Part shown: piece after piece, positions 40,340 to 50,586 of the stretch
Layout: each line of letters begins with the position of its first letter
Position numbering within the stretch: the first letter of the stretch is position 1
Source of the DNA: Streptomyces sp. SCSIO 75703
GTDB lineage: Bacteria > Actinomycetota > Actinomycetes > Streptomycetales > Streptomycetaceae
DNA length: 64,000 bases
Direction: 5' to 3'
NCBI RefSeq assembly: GCF_036607905.1
Contig: NZ_CP144555.1
Coordinates: 6,324,001-6,388,000 of the forward strand
Position numbers and translations under genes: made by a program
Notes under the pieces: model-generated
The model's input: only the letters and a program-made list of their open reading frames with translations
What the model was told of the DNA's origin: nothing
The model's database searches: none

Positions 40340-41128
40340 TCACGGGCGGGGCGCGTCCTCGGGACCCGCGGGGCGCCCCGCCGCCCGGTCGATCTCCGCG
40401 AGGACGTGGCGCACGTGGGGGCGGACGCGGGCGCGCAGGGCGTCGGTCCAGGTCTCCTCGGCGTAGTGGCTGCCGAGGTACAGGCGCCGGGCGTGCTCCA
40501 GGACCGGGCGGTGCTCGGGCGCGAGGCGGGGCAGGGCCCAGTCGGCGGCGGCGTCCTTCGGCCTGATCCGGCCGGTGGCCAGCGTCGACCAGACGCGGGC
40601 GAGGGTCAGCACGACGTTGCGGGTGTCGCCGTCCACCTCGTCGAGCAGGTCCGGGAGGCCGGCGAGGCTCGCCCGGACCAGATCGCCCCGCGGGACCGGA
40701 TCGAGGACCCGTGCCGGGGGCGGCCCGGTCAGGGCCCGGTCGCCGGCCAGGGCCACGGCGAGCACCAGCGCCAGGTCCGGCATCGGACCCGGCCGGGGCA
40801 CCTCGCCCGCCTCGTACGTGGCGCGCAGCCACTCCCCGTACAGGAAGTCGCCCGTCGGCGGATAGCGCCAGGGACGGACCTCGTGCTGGACGACGACCGT
40901 CAGTTCGACCGGACGCAGCCCGCCGTCGAGGCCGGAGATGCCGAGCAGGCCGCGCAGCAGCGCCCGCCGGCGCTCCTCGTCCGTCCGCCGCCGGGACACG
41001 ACCAGGACGTCCAGGTCGCTGGCGGGCCTGAGCCCGCCGAGCACCGCCGACCCGTGGAGGTAGGTGCCGATGACGTCCCGCCCCAGCACACCGTCGGTCA
41101 GCCGCAGGATCTCCCGTATCTGGTCCAC
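40340..41128 (-). CDS. ANT(3'')-type aminoglycoside adenylyltransferase-like nucleotidyltransferase
   Basis: The 262-residue protein has the nucleotidyltransferase motif GTYLHGSAVLGGLRPASDLDVLVV (GS...D-x-D) and the C-terminal helical domain of AadA-like enzymes (DVRNV-like GDTRNVVLTLARVWSTLATGRIRPKDAAADWAL, then YLGSHYAEETW). Such enzymes adenylylate streptomycin or spectinomycin. Chromosomal relatives in Streptomyces are common and mostly untested, so resistance is not proven. It is a single gene, converging with the symporter operon. Confidence 0.85.
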   Translation of the reverse strand: MDQIREILRLTDGVLGRDVIGTYLHGSAVLGGLRPASDLDVLVVSRRRTDEERRRALLRGLLGISGLDGGLRPVELTVVVQHEVRPWRYPPTGDFLYGEWLRATYEAGEVPRPGPMPDLALVLAVALAGDRALTGPPPARVLDPVPRGDLVRASLAGLPDLLDEVDGDTRNVVLTLARVWSTLATGRIRPKDAAADWALPRLAPEHRPVLEHARRLYLGSHYAEETWTDALRARVRPHVRHVLAEIDRAAGRPAGPEDAPRP

Positions 41129-41432
41129 GGCACCAGCCTCGCCTCCGCGCCGCGCGGACGCACCGCATTATCGGCGGGCCGGGGCCGGGGCCGGGGCCGG
41201 GGCCGGGGTGCGGGCGGCGCCGTCCCGTGCTCCGGGCGCCGGCCGACCGGGTCCCCGCCACGCGGCGTCCCCCCGGTACGCCGTACCCGGTGGGCCGGGC
41301 GTCCCGCCGTGCGCCCGAACGGGGCCCCGCCCGCGTCAACTCGATGAACCGGGAGCCCGATTATTTACCCCTTTCCAGCGATTCAGCGGGTGCGGACGGG
41401 TGAATCGGTCGTACCGGACGAAGAATCCTGCC
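41129..41432. other. Intergenic with GGGGCC hexamer repeat
   Basis: The 304-bp gap separates the divergent nucleotidyltransferase and aldehyde dehydrogenase genes. Positions 41175-41208 are a run of GGGGCC units. An AT-rich patch GATTATTTACCC (41357-41368) may hold the dehydrogenase promoter. Confidence 0.5.
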
Positions 41433-43148
41433 GTGACCCGTCCCGCCGGCGCACCGCCGCCGACCTATCCCGTTCTGCTGGGGGGTGTTCCCGTGCCCGG
41501 TCAGGGCTGGGTCCACTGGCCCCGCGGCAGCGCCATGCTCCACGACACCTACGACGTGCTCGCGCTCAAGGCCCGCCTCGACCACGGCCGCGCCGCCCCC
41601 GGGGACGCGACCGATCCCCGCCTGGCCGGCAAGGTGGCCCGCTCCACGCCCGAGCAGGTCACCGCCGCCCTCGCCGCCGCCCGCGCGGCCCAGCCCGCCT
41701 GGGCCCGGGTCCCGCTGGAGCGACGCCTCGGCTTCGTCCACGCCGTCCACCGGCGGCTGCGCGAACGGGCGGACGACTTCACCGGCATCCTCGTCGCCGA
41801 GGGGCACCCCTTACGCGTCGCCGAGTGGGCCCTGTCGGCCGCCCTCGACCTCACCCACCCCGACACCCTCGACCACGCCCGCTCGCTCCTGCGCTGGGAG
41901 GGCGAGCAGGCCGGCCGCCGGATACGCCTCGTCCGCAAACCCGACGGCGTGGTCTGCCTCGACCCCGCGCGCAACGCGCCCCTGCTCACCGCCCTCGCGG
42001 GCGTCCCCACCCTGGCCGCGGGCAACGCGCTCGTCGTCAACGCCCCGCCCTCTGTGCCGCTCGGCACGGTCCACGTCTTCCACACCGTGGTCGCCCCGCT
42101 GCTCGCGGAACACGGGGCGCCGCCCGGCACCCTCAGCGTGCTCTGCGCACCGGCCCGGCCCGTGCTGCGCGCCTGGCTCGCCTCGCCCGACTGCGACGAC
42201 GTGTTCTTCTTCGGCGGCTCCCGCGAGGGCGCCGAACTCACCCGCTCCTGCCTGGAACACGGCAAGAAGCCCGTCATGGAGATGGCCGGCAACGACGCCC
42301 TGGTGGTCTGGCGGGACGCCGTCCTCACCGGCGCGGTCGACGCCGCGCTGGAGCGCTACCACGGCTCGGGACAGCTCTGCCTCGCGCCCAAGTTCGCCGT
42401 CGTCCACCCGGCGGTGGCCGACGCGTTCACGGACCTGCTCCGCGAGCGGGTCGCGGCGCTGCGGGTGGGCCCGCCCGAGGACCCGGACGTCGTGCTCACC
42501 CCCGTGGTCAAGCGCTCCCAGTGCCAGGACGTCCTCGACGACGCCCTCTCCCACGGGGCCGAACTGCTCTGCGGCGGCGAACCGGTCGACGTGCACGGCG
42601 CCCCCTCGCCCCGGGGGCCGTTCGTCCGGCCGGTGCTGCTGCGCGTACGCGGCCTGGACGCGGCGGCACGGATGCGGGCCGTCGCCGAGGAGACCTTCTT
42701 CCCGCTGATGTGCGTGATCGTCCCGGACGACGCCCCGGCCGGCGCACCGCACACCCCCGCCACGGACACCTCCGGCGCACCGGACACCCCCGTCGGGGAC
42801 ACCGCCGGCCCGCCGGACGCGGACCGGGCCCTGCTGGACACCGTCCTCGCCTTCGTCAACGCCAACCGCTACGGGCTGCGCAACTCCCTGTGGGCGCGCG
42901 ACCCGTACGTCGTCGACCGGTTCACGGACGAGGTCACCAACGGGGGAGTCCTCAAGGTCAACGACAGTCACATCGGGACGCTCCCCGTCCTGCCCGTCAT
43001 CGGTGGCACCGGACTGTCCGGCGGGGTGTTCGGCGAGGCCAACGTGCCCTTCCTGCGGACCACCCGGCTCCAGGGCATCAGCATCGGCACCGGCCGTCCG
43101 GACCACTTCGACCACCTCGCCACCGCCGGGCCGGCCCGGCACCCGTAG
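41433..43148 (+). CDS. Aldehyde dehydrogenase family protein with a TTA codon
   Basis: The protein of about 571 residues shows the ALDH fold: PDGVVCLDPARNAPLLTALAG, VFFFGGSREGAEL for NAD binding, the general base Glu in VMEMAGNDALVV, the catalytic Cys in YHGSGQLCLAPKFAV, and the end GGVLKVNDSHIGTLPVLPV GG. A low-complexity insert (GAPHTPATDTSGAPDTPVGD) interrupts the C-terminal part. The GTG at 41433 is the likely start; in-frame ATG 41535 would shorten it by 34 residues. Codon 127 (41811-41813) is TTA, so translation should depend on the bldA tRNA. It oxidises an unknown aldehyde. Confidence 0.82.
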   Translation: MTRPAGAPPPTYPVLLGGVPVPGQGWVHWPRGSAMLHDTYDVLALKARLDHGRAAPGDATDPRLAGKVARSTPEQVTAALAAARAAQPAWARVPLERRLGFVHAVHRRLRERADDFTGILVAEGHPLRVAEWALSAALDLTHPDTLDHARSLLRWEGEQAGRRIRLVRKPDGVVCLDPARNAPLLTALAGVPTLAAGNALVVNAPPSVPLGTVHVFHTVVAPLLAEHGAPPGTLSVLCAPARPVLRAWLASPDCDDVFFFGGSREGAELTRSCLEHGKKPVMEMAGNDALVVWRDAVLTGAVDAALERYHGSGQLCLAPKFAVVHPAVADAFTDLLRERVAALRVGPPEDPDVVLTPVVKRSQCQDVLDDALSHGAELLCGGEPVDVHGAPSPRGPFVRPVLLRVRGLDAAARMRAVAEETFFPLMCVIVPDDAPAGAPHTPATDTSGAPDTPVGDTAGPPDADRALLDTVLAFVNANRYGLRNSLWARDPYVVDRFTDEVTNGGVLKVNDSHIGTLPVLPVIGGTGLSGGVFGEANVPFLRTTRLQGISIGTGRPDHFDHLATAGPARHP

Positions 43149-43209
43149 GCCGGGTGTCGGCGGCCCGGCCCCCTTCCTCACCACGACGCCCACCAGAGAG
43201 GCAACGACC

Positions 43210-43773
43210 ATGACCACGCTGTCCGGAACCGACCTGCTGCACCACAAGATCGACCTCTGCTTCCGCCACTTCGACACCGACGACAACGGCGTGATCGACC
43301 GCGAGGACCTGCTCACCCTCGGCGCCCACCTGCTCTCCCGGTTCGGCGAGCCCGTCACCTCCCCGAAGGGCACCGCCCTGATGGACGGCATGGCGCGCTT
43401 CTGGGACGCCCTCGTGGCCGTCGCCGACGAGAACGGCGACGGCGTACTCTCCCGCGAGGAGTACCGGGCGTGCATGACCGGCGCGTTCGTCACCTCGCCC
43501 GACGGCTTCGAGACCTCCTTCCGGCCACTGGCCGAGGCGGTCGTGACCCTGCTCGACACCGACGGCGACGGCGAGGTGGACGAGGGGGAGTTCCGGGCCT
43601 GGCAGGAGGTCTTCCGCACCGCGCCCGAGGACCGGGCCGCCGCCTTCCAGCGGCTCGACACCGACGGCAGTGGCAGCCTCACCGTCGACGAACTCCTCAC
43701 CGCCGTCCGGGAGTTCTACGTCAGTCCGGACGCCGGCGCGGCCGGCAACTGGCTCTACGGACCCGTCGCCTGA
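43210..43773 (+). CDS. Calcium-binding protein with four EF-hands
   Basis: The 187-residue protein has four EF-hand loops: DTDDNGVIDRED, DENGDGVLSREE, DTDGDGEVDEGE and DTDGSGSLTVDE. All keep Asp at position 1, Gly at 6 and an acidic residue at 12, so all four may bind calcium. The layout is that of calerythrin/sarcoplasmic calcium-binding proteins. It is cytoplasmic, with GAGAGG before ATG 43210, and lies 61 bp downstream of the dehydrogenase on the same strand. It would buffer or sense calcium. Confidence 0.9.
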   Translation: MTTLSGTDLLHHKIDLCFRHFDTDDNGVIDREDLLTLGAHLLSRFGEPVTSPKGTALMDGMARFWDALVAVADENGDGVLSREEYRACMTGAFVTSPDGFETSFRPLAEAVVTLLDTDGDGEVDEGEFRAWQEVFRTAPEDRAAAFQRLDTDGSGSLTVDELLTAVREFYVSPDAGAAGNWLYGPVA

Positions 43774-43796
43774 CACGGACACGGACACGGACACGG
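43773..43796 (+). repeat. ACACGG hexamer repeat, four copies
   Basis: Four perfect ACACGG units begin in the stop codon of the EF-hand gene and end just before the terminator stem. A simple slippage-prone repeat. Confidence 0.9.
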
Positions 43797-43797
43797 G

Positions 43798-43830
43798 CGG
43801 AGGGCGGGTCCTCGGCGGACCCGCCCTCCG
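43798..43830. terminator. Bidirectional terminator between EF-hand gene and aspA
   Basis: A perfect 14-bp stem (43798-43811 with 43817-43830) with a 5-base loop sits between two converging genes. Confidence 0.82.
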
Positions 43831-43873
43831 TGGCGCCCCCGCACGGGCGCCGTGACCCCGGCTGCCGGGCGGG

Positions 43874-45282
<1,409 letters not shown>

Positions 45283-45286
<4 letters not shown>

Positions 45287-46452
45287 GCCGCCTCACCGCC
45301 GCCCAGCAGCCGGGTGCGCAGGTCGTCGCGGGCGGCGAGGTCCAGGCAGGTCCAGGCCATGGCGAGGGCCCCGTCCAGGACCGCCCGGTCGGCGGCCGGT
45401 CCGGCGCAGTGCGCGGCGAACTCCTTCTGGTGGTTGACCGCGGGCAGCGAGTCGATGCCCAGGTAGGGGTGGATGGCGGGCACCCGGTGCGAGACGTTGC
45501 CCATGTCCGTGGAGGCGCGGTTCATCCGGGACGCCTCGCTCGGCTCGGGGAACTCTCGGCCCAGCGCGGTGGCGTTGCCGAGGTAGAGCGCGAGCAGGTC
45601 CTCGTCGGTGACGAAGTCGGCGTAGGGCGGGCTCTCCGGCTCGATCTCCAGCCGGCAGCCGGTGGCGAGCGCCCCGGCCTCGAAGCATCGGTTCACCCTG
45701 GTCTCCAGTTCCGTGAGCTCGTCCAGGTTCCCGGCCCGGACGTACCAGCGGCCCTCGGTCAGTTCCGGGACCGCGTTGGGCGCCTCGCCGCCCCGGGTGA
45801 CGATGCCGTGCACCCGGGTCCCGGCGTCCAGGTGCTGGCGCAGCAGCCCGATCGCCGTCTGCGCGACGGTGAAGGCGTCGGCGGCGTTGCGCCCCCGCTC
45901 GGGGTAGGCCGCCGCGTGGGTGGCCCGGCCGTGGTAGCGGATCTTGTTGTGGGCCACGGCGAACGGCTCGGCGCGGGCCACGTCCAGCGGGCCGGGGTGG
46001 ATCATCATGGCGGCGTGCACGTCGTCGAAGGCGCCCCGGTCCAGCAGCAGGATCTTGCCGCCGCCGCCCTCCTCGGCCGGGGTGCCGAGCACCGTGACGG
46101 TCAGCCCCGCCTCGTCGGCGAGGGGGGCGAGCAGCCCGGCCGCGCCCACCGCCGCCGCGGCGATGATGTTGTGGCCGCAGGCGTGGCCGAGGCCCGGCAG
46201 CGCGTCGTACTCGGCGCAGATCGCCACGTTGAGCGGGCCGTTGACGACACGGGCCCGGAACGCGGTCGGCAGCGCGCAGTACCCGGGCTCGACGGTGAAG
46301 CCGAGCCCTTCCAGCGCCTCGCCGGTCCAGCGGGCCGCGCGGTGCTCCTCCCAGGCCGTCTCCGGGTGGGCGTGCAGCCGGTGGGAGAGACCGAGCAGGA
46401 GGGGGGAGAGGCCGGGCAGCCGCGCCGCCGCCCGGTCCTTGAGCGTGCTCAC
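45283..46452 (-). CDS. M20D-family amidohydrolase (N-acyl amino acid hydrolase type)
   Basis: The 389-residue metallohydrolase has SHRLHAHPETAWEEHRAA at the N-terminus, AICAEYDALPGLGHACGHNII with the zinc-site Asp/His/Cys residues, GTPAEEGGGGKILLL with the catalytic Glu pair, and HAAMMIHPGPLD. This is the AbgB/IAA-amino-acid-hydrolase branch, which cuts amide bonds between an acyl or aromatic acid and an amino acid. The GTG at 46452 overlaps the stop of the DUF1028 gene, and its own stop overlaps aspA. Adjacent aspA suggests the released amino acid is aspartate. That is inference. Confidence 0.88.
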
Positions 46453-47126
46453 AGGTCGCCCGGCACGCCGTAGCTCGGTGCCGCGGCCGGGTTCACCGCC
46501 CGCGAGAGGTAGTCCCGCTTCTCCTTGGACCACCGCAGCCACAACCGCTCCAGCTCGCCCATCGGGTCGTCGTCGGCCCAGTCGACGCGCAGGTCGGTGA
46601 CGGGCCAGCTCACCTCGTCCACGACGACGAGGCCCGCCGAGTGCTCCGGCCCCTCCTCGCCGCCGGCGTCCCGGCCGGCGAGGAGCCCGGCCAGCAGCCG
46701 TTCCTCGAACTCGGCGCCGGCGGACCGCTCGTAGGCGGCGAGCATGGCGTCGACGACGCCCGGGTCGGACAGCAGGTTGCCGGCGGCGACCACGCCGTCG
46801 CCCTCGACGGTGCGGTGGGTGCCGAGCGTGCCCTCGCCGGAGAAGGCAGCGGTCCGGCCGCGCGCGTCCACCACCGCGAGCTGGCGGTAGCGGATGTGCT
46901 CCTCGGAGGCGGTGACGGCGGCGAGCGCGCGGGCCGCGTCCACGCCCTCGGCGAGCAGCCCGAGCAGTCGCGGGCCGAGCGCCGGCAGGGTGACGTTCTG
47001 CGAGGCGGCGACGCCGACGCCGCTACGGACGTGCGCGCACCGCGCGGCGACCGCGGGGCTCGACGAGGTGACCACGACTCCGAAGGCGCCGGTCGCCGCG
47101 TCTCGGGCGATCAGGGAAAACGTCAT
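46449..47126 (-). CDS. DUF1028 family protein (Ntn-hydrolase-like)
   Basis: The 225-residue protein starts MTFSLIARDAATGAFGVVVTSSSPAVAARCAHVRSGVGVAASQNVT, then LGPRLLGLLAEGVDAARALAAVTA and VEGDGVVAAGNLLSDPGVVDAM. This is the DUF1028 family, which has an Ntn-hydrolase-like fold and is often near amidohydrolase and deaminase genes. Processing to a new N-terminal nucleophile is not obvious. It lies 35 bp after the monooxygenase and is coupled by 4-bp overlap to the amidohydrolase, so it is part of the same pathway. Confidence 0.85.
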   Translation of the reverse strand: MTFSLIARDAATGAFGVVVTSSSPAVAARCAHVRSGVGVAASQNVTLPALGPRLLGLLAEGVDAARALAAVTASEEHIRYRQLAVVDARGRTAAFSGEGTLGTHRTVEGDGVVAAGNLLSDPGVVDAMLAAYERSAGAEFEERLLAGLLAGRDAGGEEGPEHSAGLVVVDEVSWPVTDLRVDWADDDPMGELERLWLRWSKEKRDYLSRAVNPAAAPSYGVPGDL

Positions 47127-47161
47127 TGTTGATCCTCACTGTGCGGGGTGCCGGGCGCCGG

Positions 47162-48619
47162 TCAGCGCGAGCCGTCGACCTTGTCGGACAGGTCCGCCGC
47201 CGCCTTGACCAGGTCCAGCGGCCCGTCGAAGTCGAAGGTGCGGTACACCGCGCCGAGCTGGGCGAAGGGCGGGGACTGGGCGAAGAGCTGGAAGGTCAGC
47301 CGGTGCCCGGCGTAGTCGCTGTTGAGCAGGTCGCGGGCGAAGGCGAGCAGCCGGCGCCGGTCCTCGGCGACCCAGTTCTCGTTGACCGTGTAGTACTTCT
47401 CCAGCCACGGCGCGACCTCCGGGTCCGCGAACGTCGCCGCGTCCGGGGTGATGCAGATCTGGCCGCCGCACAGCTCGCGGGCGGTGTGCATCATCGTCGG
47501 GAGCTGGGAGAGCGCCACCACGCGGCCGGTGTAGAGCAGTGACTGGTTGGGCATCAGCAGCCCGCCGGGGCTCGGCTCGGCCATGGCGATGGCGGCGGTC
47601 AGGTGGGCGTTGACCGTCTCGCGGTAGCAGGCGAGCTGGGCCAGCTTCTCCTGCACGGCAGGCTGCTTCTCCAGCCCGGTCTGCTTCACGTTCCACAGCG
47701 CCGAGCCGATCATCAGGTCGGCCAGGTGCAGGGTGCGCTGCACGAAGGGGAAGGCGCTGTAACGGTGGAGGGTGGCGCGGATGAAGGAGGCGGCGCGGGT
47801 GTGCTGGTAGAAGAGGACGTCCTCCCAGGGGATCTCGACGTCGTCGAAGATGACCAGGGACTCGACCTCGTCGACCCGGTTGGCCAGCGGGTAGTCGCTC
47901 GCCGGGGCGCGGCCGGCGAAGCCGTTGCGGCAGACGAACCTCAGGCCCGGGGAGCCCATGTCCAGCACGAAGCCGACCGCGTAGTCGGACATCGTGTCGT
48001 TGCCCCAGTTGGCGATGGTCGGCTTGGTGAACGCCTGGTTGGCGTAGGCCGCCGCCGTCTCGTACTTGGCGCCGCGGACCACGATGCCGTTGTCGGTCTC
48101 CCGCACCACGTGCAGGAGCATGTCCGGGTCCTGGTCCTTGGGCGCCTTGGACCGGTCGCCCTTGGGGTCGGTGTTGGCCGAGACGTGGAAGGGGTCCGCG
48201 GTGATGGCCTTCGCCAGGTGCCGGCGGATGTTCTCGGAGAAGCGCGGGTCGACCTCGTTGAGCACGTCCTGGCCGTCGTAGAGGGACCACATCTCGCCGA
48301 TGGTCTCGTCGCCGACGCGGGTGGCGACCCCGCCCGCGGCGCGCTGCACCAGGTCGACCGCGGTCCGCTTGTCCTGCCAGTCCTCGCGGGTGCGGGGCAG
48401 CCGGTTGGCGATCGCGTTGAGCTCGCCGGTCTCCTCGTCCCGGTAGGTCATCCGCTCCCGGGTGGCCTCCTCGTGGGCCAGGTCGTGGATGCGGGCGCGG
48501 ACGTCGACGATCGGCTTGAACATGGGGTGCCGGGTGACGTCGTCGACCTTCTCCCCGTCCACCCAGACCTGCCGGCCGTCCCGGATGGACTCGCGGTACT
48601 CGTCGCCTGTACGGATCAT
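47162..48619 (-). CDS. hpaB: HpaB-type FADH2-dependent aromatic monooxygenase
   Basis: The 485-residue protein matches the large component of 4-hydroxyphenylacetate 3-hydroxylase: MIRTGDEYRESIRDGRQVWVDGEKVDDVTRHPMFKPIVD, then DMLLHVVRETDNGIVVRGAK YETAAAYANQAF and the substrate/flavin segments FDDVEIPWEDVLFYQHT, LYTGRVVALSQLPTMMHTARELCGGQICITPDAA. It uses reduced FAD and oxygen to hydroxylate a phenol or related ring. The ATG at 48619 overlaps the reductase stop (ATGA). The ring substrate is uncertain because the usual hpa ring-cleavage genes are absent. Confidence 0.9.
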   Translation of the reverse strand: MIRTGDEYRESIRDGRQVWVDGEKVDDVTRHPMFKPIVDVRARIHDLAHEEATRERMTYRDEETGELNAIANRLPRTREDWQDKRTAVDLVQRAAGGVATRVGDETIGEMWSLYDGQDVLNEVDPRFSENIRRHLAKAITADPFHVSANTDPKGDRSKAPKDQDPDMLLHVVRETDNGIVVRGAKYETAAAYANQAFTKPTIANWGNDTMSDYAVGFVLDMGSPGLRFVCRNGFAGRAPASDYPLANRVDEVESLVIFDDVEIPWEDVLFYQHTRAASFIRATLHRYSAFPFVQRTLHLADLMIGSALWNVKQTGLEKQPAVQEKLAQLACYRETVNAHLTAAIAMAEPSPGGLLMPNQSLLYTGRVVALSQLPTMMHTARELCGGQICITPDAATFADPEVAPWLEKYYTVNENWVAEDRRRLLAFARDLLNSDYAGHRLTFQLFAQSPPFAQLGAVYRTFDFDGPLDLVKAAADLSDKVDGSR

Positions 48620-49215
48620 CGTGGCATCCTCTGCTGGTCTCGGTGGGCCGGTCCGGCCCCGGGGAAGGCGGGGAACGTCGAGGGCGCGACCGCCTCGGGG
48701 CGCGCGTAGCGGCGGTCGCTGTAGACCAGCGGCGTGCCGCCGTCCGCGGTCACCTCGTGGATGAGCCCGACGTAGATGTGATGGGTCCCGACGGTGAGCC
48801 GGGTGTCCACGGCGCAGTCGAAGGACGCGACGGCGTCCGCGAGCCGCGGCGCCCCGGAGGGGGCGTGCGTCCACTCGCCGCAGGTGAAGTCCCAGCGTTC
48901 CTTGCCGGGCCAGGGGCGGCCCGCGAAGGTGTCCGCGACGTGGTCGTGCTGTCTGCCGAGCACGCTGACCGCGAACGTGCCGTGTGCCCGGATCGCCTCG
49001 TTCAGCGGGCTGCGCCGGTTGACGCAGACCAGGAGGGTCGGGGGTTCCTCGGATACGGAGCACATCGCGCTGACGGTCTGCGCGAACCGGCCCAGCGGGC
49101 CGCCGGTGGCGACCACGGTGACACCGGTGGCCGCGGCTCCCATGGCCGCCCGGAACCGGTCCTTGGGGACCGGCGGGGCGGTGGTGCTCCGCACGTCTGC
49201 CTCGGGAATGGTCAC
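48616..49215 (-). CDS. hpaC: Flavin reductase, HpaC-like partner of the monooxygenase
   Basis: The 199-residue protein of the flavin_reduct family has FRAAMGAAATGVTVVATGGPLGRFAQTVSAMCSVSEEPPTLLVCVNRRS, which is the flavin-binding core, and GTHHIYVGLIHEV near the end. It uses NAD(P)H to supply reduced flavin to HpaB. The GTG at 49215 has GAAGGAG at suitable spacing. An upstream ATG at 49281 is in frame but overlaps the probable promoter. It is the first gene of the five-gene operon divergent from lysR. Confidence 0.88.
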   Translation of the reverse strand: MTIPEADVRSTTAPPVPKDRFRAAMGAAATGVTVVATGGPLGRFAQTVSAMCSVSEEPPTLLVCVNRRSPLNEAIRAHGTFAVSVLGRQHDHVADTFAGRPWPGKERWDFTCGEWTHAPSGAPRLADAVASFDCAVDTRLTVGTHHIYVGLIHEVTADGGTPLVYSDRRYARPEAVAPSTFPAFPGAGPAHRDQQRMPR

Positions 49216-49288
49216 GACGTCGACTCCTTCGGGGAAGTGCCGTGCTGACTTGCCGAGAAGTATGTGAGCGGGCGCAGCCATAGGACCA

Positions 49289-49302
49289 ACAGAAGTTTCT
49301 GT
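49289..49302. promoter_or_regulatory. Candidate LysR binding site
   Basis: ACAGAAGTTTCTGT is a 14-bp inverted repeat with 6-bp arms (ACAGAA/TTCTGT) about 75 bp upstream of the hpaC start, close to where an activator would bind. It is the most symmetric AT-richer element in the divergent region. Confidence 0.5.
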
Positions 49303-49445
49303 GGACAGCCTTCGATTTCGCTTATACCTTCACCGGGCGGGAAGCGGCCGGGCCGGGACGCGGGCGGGAACGCGCGCCGGCCCGCGCTTCGCCGTGAACG
49401 TGGTGGGCCCGACCCGGACGCGGGGGAGGCGGGCCGTCCGCGAAT

Positions 49446-49512
49446 GCCGCGCGTGCCGGGACGGGGCCCGCCACGAGTCGCCGCGCGTGCCGGGACGGGA
49501 CCCGCCACGCAT
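49446..49512 (+). repeat. 34-bp tandem repeat upstream of lysR
   Basis: Two near-identical 34-bp copies start GCCGCGCGTGCCGGGACGGG at 49446 and 49480, followed by shorter related TGCCGGACGAG units at 49512 and 49536. They lie directly upstream of the lysR start. Confidence 0.8.
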
Positions 49513-49565
49513 GCCGGACGAGGTCCGTGCCGAGTGCCGGACGAGAGGGGAAACGCCCTGTGGGC

Positions 49566-50492
49566 ATGAACGAGATCAGTTTCAGACAGCTCGAGTACTT
49601 CGTCGCCGCCGCCGAGACCGGCAGCGTCACCGCCGCCGCCGCGAAGGTGCACCTGACCCAGTCCGCGGTCTCCACGGCCCTGTCCGAACTGGAGGACAAC
49701 CTCGGCGTGCAGCTCTTCCTGCGGCACGCCCGTGGCCTGAAACTGACCACCCCGGGGCGCCAGGCGCTGGCCGACGCCCGGCGGCTGCTCTCCGGCGTGG
49801 ACGAACTGCGCGACTCCGCGAGGGAGGTGCAGTCCGCCCTCTCCGGCAGCCTCGTCGTGGGCTGCTACAGCACCCTGGCCGCCGTGCTGCTGCCCCGGGT
49901 GATCGCCGACTTCGTCGCCCGGTACCCGGACGTGGACCTCGGCTTCATCGAGGGCTCGGGCCAGTACCTCGTGAGCCAACTGCGGGGCGTCGGCTGCGAT
50001 CTCGCCCTGATGTACGAGGCGGACGAGTTGCGGCTGGCCAAGGACCTGCGGATGACCGCCCTGTACGCCGCCGAACCGTACGTCCTGCTCGCGCGGCACC
50101 ATCCGCTGGCGGAGCGGGACGCCGTCGGCGTCGCCGACCTGGCCGCCGAGCCGATGATCCTCTTCGACCTGCCGCCGGGCGCCACCTACTTCCTGTCCCT
50201 CTTCAAGGAGGCGGGCCTGACGCCGGACGTGCGCTACCGGTCGACCAACTTCGAGATGGTCCGCTCCCTGGTCGCCCACGGCCTCGGCTACGCCGTACTG
50301 ACCCAGCGCCCCACCATCCCGATCAGCTACGACGGGCTGGAACTGGTCACCCTGCCGCTCGCGCCGCGCCGTCCCGGGCTCCCCGTGGGACTGGTGCGGC
50401 TGGCCGATCTCACGCCCAGCCGGCGGGCCGTCGCCTTCGCCGAGCAGTGCGCCCGCACCCTCGGCGCAGCCATCGATTCCTTCCATGGGTGA
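49566..50492 (+). CDS. LysR-family transcriptional regulator
   Basis: The protein of about 308 residues has the LysR helix-turn-helix (ISFRQLEYFVAAAETGSVTAAAAKVHLTQSAVSTALSELEDNLGVQLFLR) and a periplasmic-binding-like effector domain (LSGSLVVGCYSTLAAVLLP, LGFIEGSGQYLV, MVRSLVAHGLGYAVLTQRP). It diverges from the hpaC-hpaB operon, with its own genes (M20 deacylase, permease) downstream, so it likely controls both arms in response to the substrate. ATG 49566 is used; GTG 49560 is also possible. Confidence 0.92.
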   Translation: MNEISFRQLEYFVAAAETGSVTAAAAKVHLTQSAVSTALSELEDNLGVQLFLRHARGLKLTTPGRQALADARRLLSGVDELRDSAREVQSALSGSLVVGCYSTLAAVLLPRVIADFVARYPDVDLGFIEGSGQYLVSQLRGVGCDLALMYEADELRLAKDLRMTALYAAEPYVLLARHHPLAERDAVGVADLAAEPMILFDLPPGATYFLSLFKEAGLTPDVRYRSTNFEMVRSLVAHGLGYAVLTQRPTIPISYDGLELVTLPLAPRRPGLPVGLVRLADLTPSRRAVAFAEQCARTLGAAIDSFHG

Positions 50493-50586
50493 CTTCGAAT
50501 AATTCTGTTTGTTCTAACTCCGTGTTTCCTGGCTGAATGACCTGCACTCCAGCCCACCACCTCAGCCCGGACGGAGAAGCGAGTCC

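Larger units (their letters stand above)
49216..49565. other. Divergent control region of hpaC operon and lysR
   Basis: This 350-bp region contains the LysR-type inverted repeat near hpaC and, nearer lysR, two copies of a 34-bp GC-rich repeat plus two TGCCGGACGAG repeats. No gene is seen. Confidence 0.55.

Noticed and set aside
40340..41128. Calling the nucleotidyltransferase a proven streptomycin/spectinomycin resistance gene
   Set aside because: Fold and motifs fit AadA-like enzymes, but chromosomal relatives are frequent and untested. No mobile context or resistance cluster surrounds it.
41175..41208. GGGGCC run as a functional G-quadruplex switch
   Set aside because: The run could fold into a quadruplex, but simple GC repeats are common here and it does not overlap an identifiable promoter or ribosome site.
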